From Acidimicrobiia bacterium UBA6912 (GTDB lineage Bacteria; Actinomycetota; Acidimicrobiia; Spongiisociales; UBA5794): a DNA stretch of 5,842 nucleotides. Location: positions 1 to 5,842 of the forward strand of contig DKBA01000115.1 in assembly GCA_002450985.1 (NCBI GenBank). Direction: 5' to 3'. Below, in pieces: positions 5,674 to 5,842 of the stretch. Both the position numbers and the translations under genes were made by a program. How positions within the stretch are numbered: the first letter of the stretch is position 1; each line of letters begins with the position of its first letter. The notes under the pieces were generated by a model. That model was not told the DNA's origin and searched no databases. It saw nothing but the letters and a program-made list of their open reading frames with translations.

Positions 5674-5769
5674 GTGACCCCCACACTCCACTTCCAGTCC
5701 CCAGGACCGCATCAGGAGGACAGACGAGTGCACACCTGCGGTTGGGAACCGAGGGGGACGGTGCGGTGA
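5674..5769 (+). CDS. Small ORF overlapping the relaxase start (31 or 13 residues)
   Basis: An open frame from GTG 5674 gives 31 residues (MTPTLHFQSPGPHQEDRR... with VHTCGWEPRGTVR at the end). Within it, a very strong ribosome site AGGAGGA (5714-5720) lies seven bases before a second in-frame GTG at 5728, which would give only the last 13 residues. Either way the stop TGA (5767-5769) overlaps the relaxase GTG in a GTGA, the usual arrangement for translational coupling. No domain, signal peptide or known family is recognisable. It may be a real micro-protein, a leader peptide that sets relaxase level, or just a ribosome-loading site. The strong ribosome site is the main reason to list it. Confidence 0.35.
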   Translation: MTPTLHFQSPGPHQEDRRVHTCGWEPRGTVR

Positions 5770-5778
5770 CGGTGCGGG
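5757..5778. repeat. 11-bp tandem duplication at the relaxase start
   Basis: GACGGTGCGG occurs at 5757-5766 and again at 5768-5777, each followed by one base, so two near-identical 11-bp units abut. They cover the end of the small ORF and the relaxase start codon. The period is not a multiple of three, so gain or loss of a unit would shift the small ORF frame relative to the relaxase. Confidence 0.55.
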
Positions 5779-5842
5779 TGACGACGCTGAAGCACGCTTT
5801 GGCGGGCAGGTATTACACGGAGGGGTTGGGGTCGTACTACCT
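5766..5842 (+). CDS. MobF-family (TrwC/TraI-like) conjugative relaxase, N-terminal 25 codons only
   Basis: Only the first 25 codons are in the window, but they carry the hallmark of MobF relaxases, which nick the origin of transfer and stay bound to the DNA 5' end through tyrosine during conjugation. The peptide VTVRVTTLKHALAGRYYT continues EGLGSYY. AGRYYTE with Tyr16-Tyr17 and a second pair Tyr24-Tyr25 matches the two catalytic tyrosine pairs near the N-terminus of F TraI (16/17 and 23/24) and R388 TrwC (18 and 26); the eight-residue spacing equals that of TrwC. GTG at 5766 is chosen because GAGGGGG (5751-5757) lies eight bases upstream and the tyrosine positions then fit the family; TTG 5742 is an alternative. 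The histidine triad and any helicase domain would lie beyond the window. Start overlaps the stop of the preceding small ORF. Confidence 0.82.
   Translation, partial: MTVRVTTLKHALAGRYYTEGLGSYY

Larger units (their letters stand above)
4218..5842. mobile_element. Left end of a putative integrative conjugative/mobilizable element in selC
   Basis: The unit is defined by a tyrosine integrase whose 3' end abuts an intact tRNA-Sec gene, followed by a divergent MobF relaxase start. tRNA 3' ends are the classic target of such integrases because the element restores the tRNA on insertion. A relaxase points to transfer by conjugation or mobilization rather than a phage. The exact left boundary probably lies within or just past the tRNA 3' half, since part of the tRNA sequence is normally shared by both ends. 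The right boundary, coupling protein, type IV secretion genes and cargo are beyond the window, so self-transmissibility cannot be judged. Confidence 0.78.

Noticed and set aside
1..5842. Window as a closed circular element because both ends share GTACTACCT
   Set aside because: Nine bases is too short to claim circularity. The right end cuts a relaxase after 25 codons and joining the ends would run it into the heptamer array.

Overview
The window is GC-rich throughout, with dense genes, GTG starts and long antisense shadow frames. Together with the protein types (an actinobacterial HIT protein, a single-cluster ferredoxin starting KLMVWIDQDLCTGDG, HflX), this suggests an actinomycete-phylum bacterium, possibly Acidimicrobiia. 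The lineage is inferred from sequence style and memory of the families; no search was run.

Positions 1-4122 look like ordinary chromosome. A heptanucleotide tandem repeat sits at the left edge. It is followed by a HIT-family protein and, 28 bases on, a 12-helix MFS-type membrane protein (both +). Convergent to these is the GTPase HflX (-). Divergent from hflX is a stand-alone two-CBS-domain protein (+), and convergent to that is a small [3Fe-4S]-type ferredoxin (-).

Positions 4123-4217 encode an intact selenocysteine tRNA (selC): anticodon TCA, long variable arm, encoded CCA. The cell therefore probably makes selenoproteins, although none is encoded here.

Right after the tRNA 3' end begins what I read as the end of an integrated, conjugation-related mobile element. 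A tyrosine-recombinase integrase (-) ends 8 bases from the tRNA, with its stop codon inside a small inverted repeat (7-bp arms, 7-nt centre). A control region of about 230 bases holds an AT-rich island, probable divergent promoters, three 10-bp phased repeats and a spaced 9-bp repeat. It is followed by a tiny ORF overlapping the start of a MobF-family (TrwC/TraI-like) relaxase, which is cut off by the window edge after 25 codons but already shows both catalytic tyrosine pairs. The layout tRNA-Sec / int / control region / MobF relaxase fits an integrative conjugative or mobilizable element in selC. The far attachment site, cargo and any replication or transfer genes lie outside the window.

I saw no CRISPR array, rRNA, IS element or clearly new defence system. 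The part least explained by known gene families is the int-relaxase control region and the junction at the tRNA.
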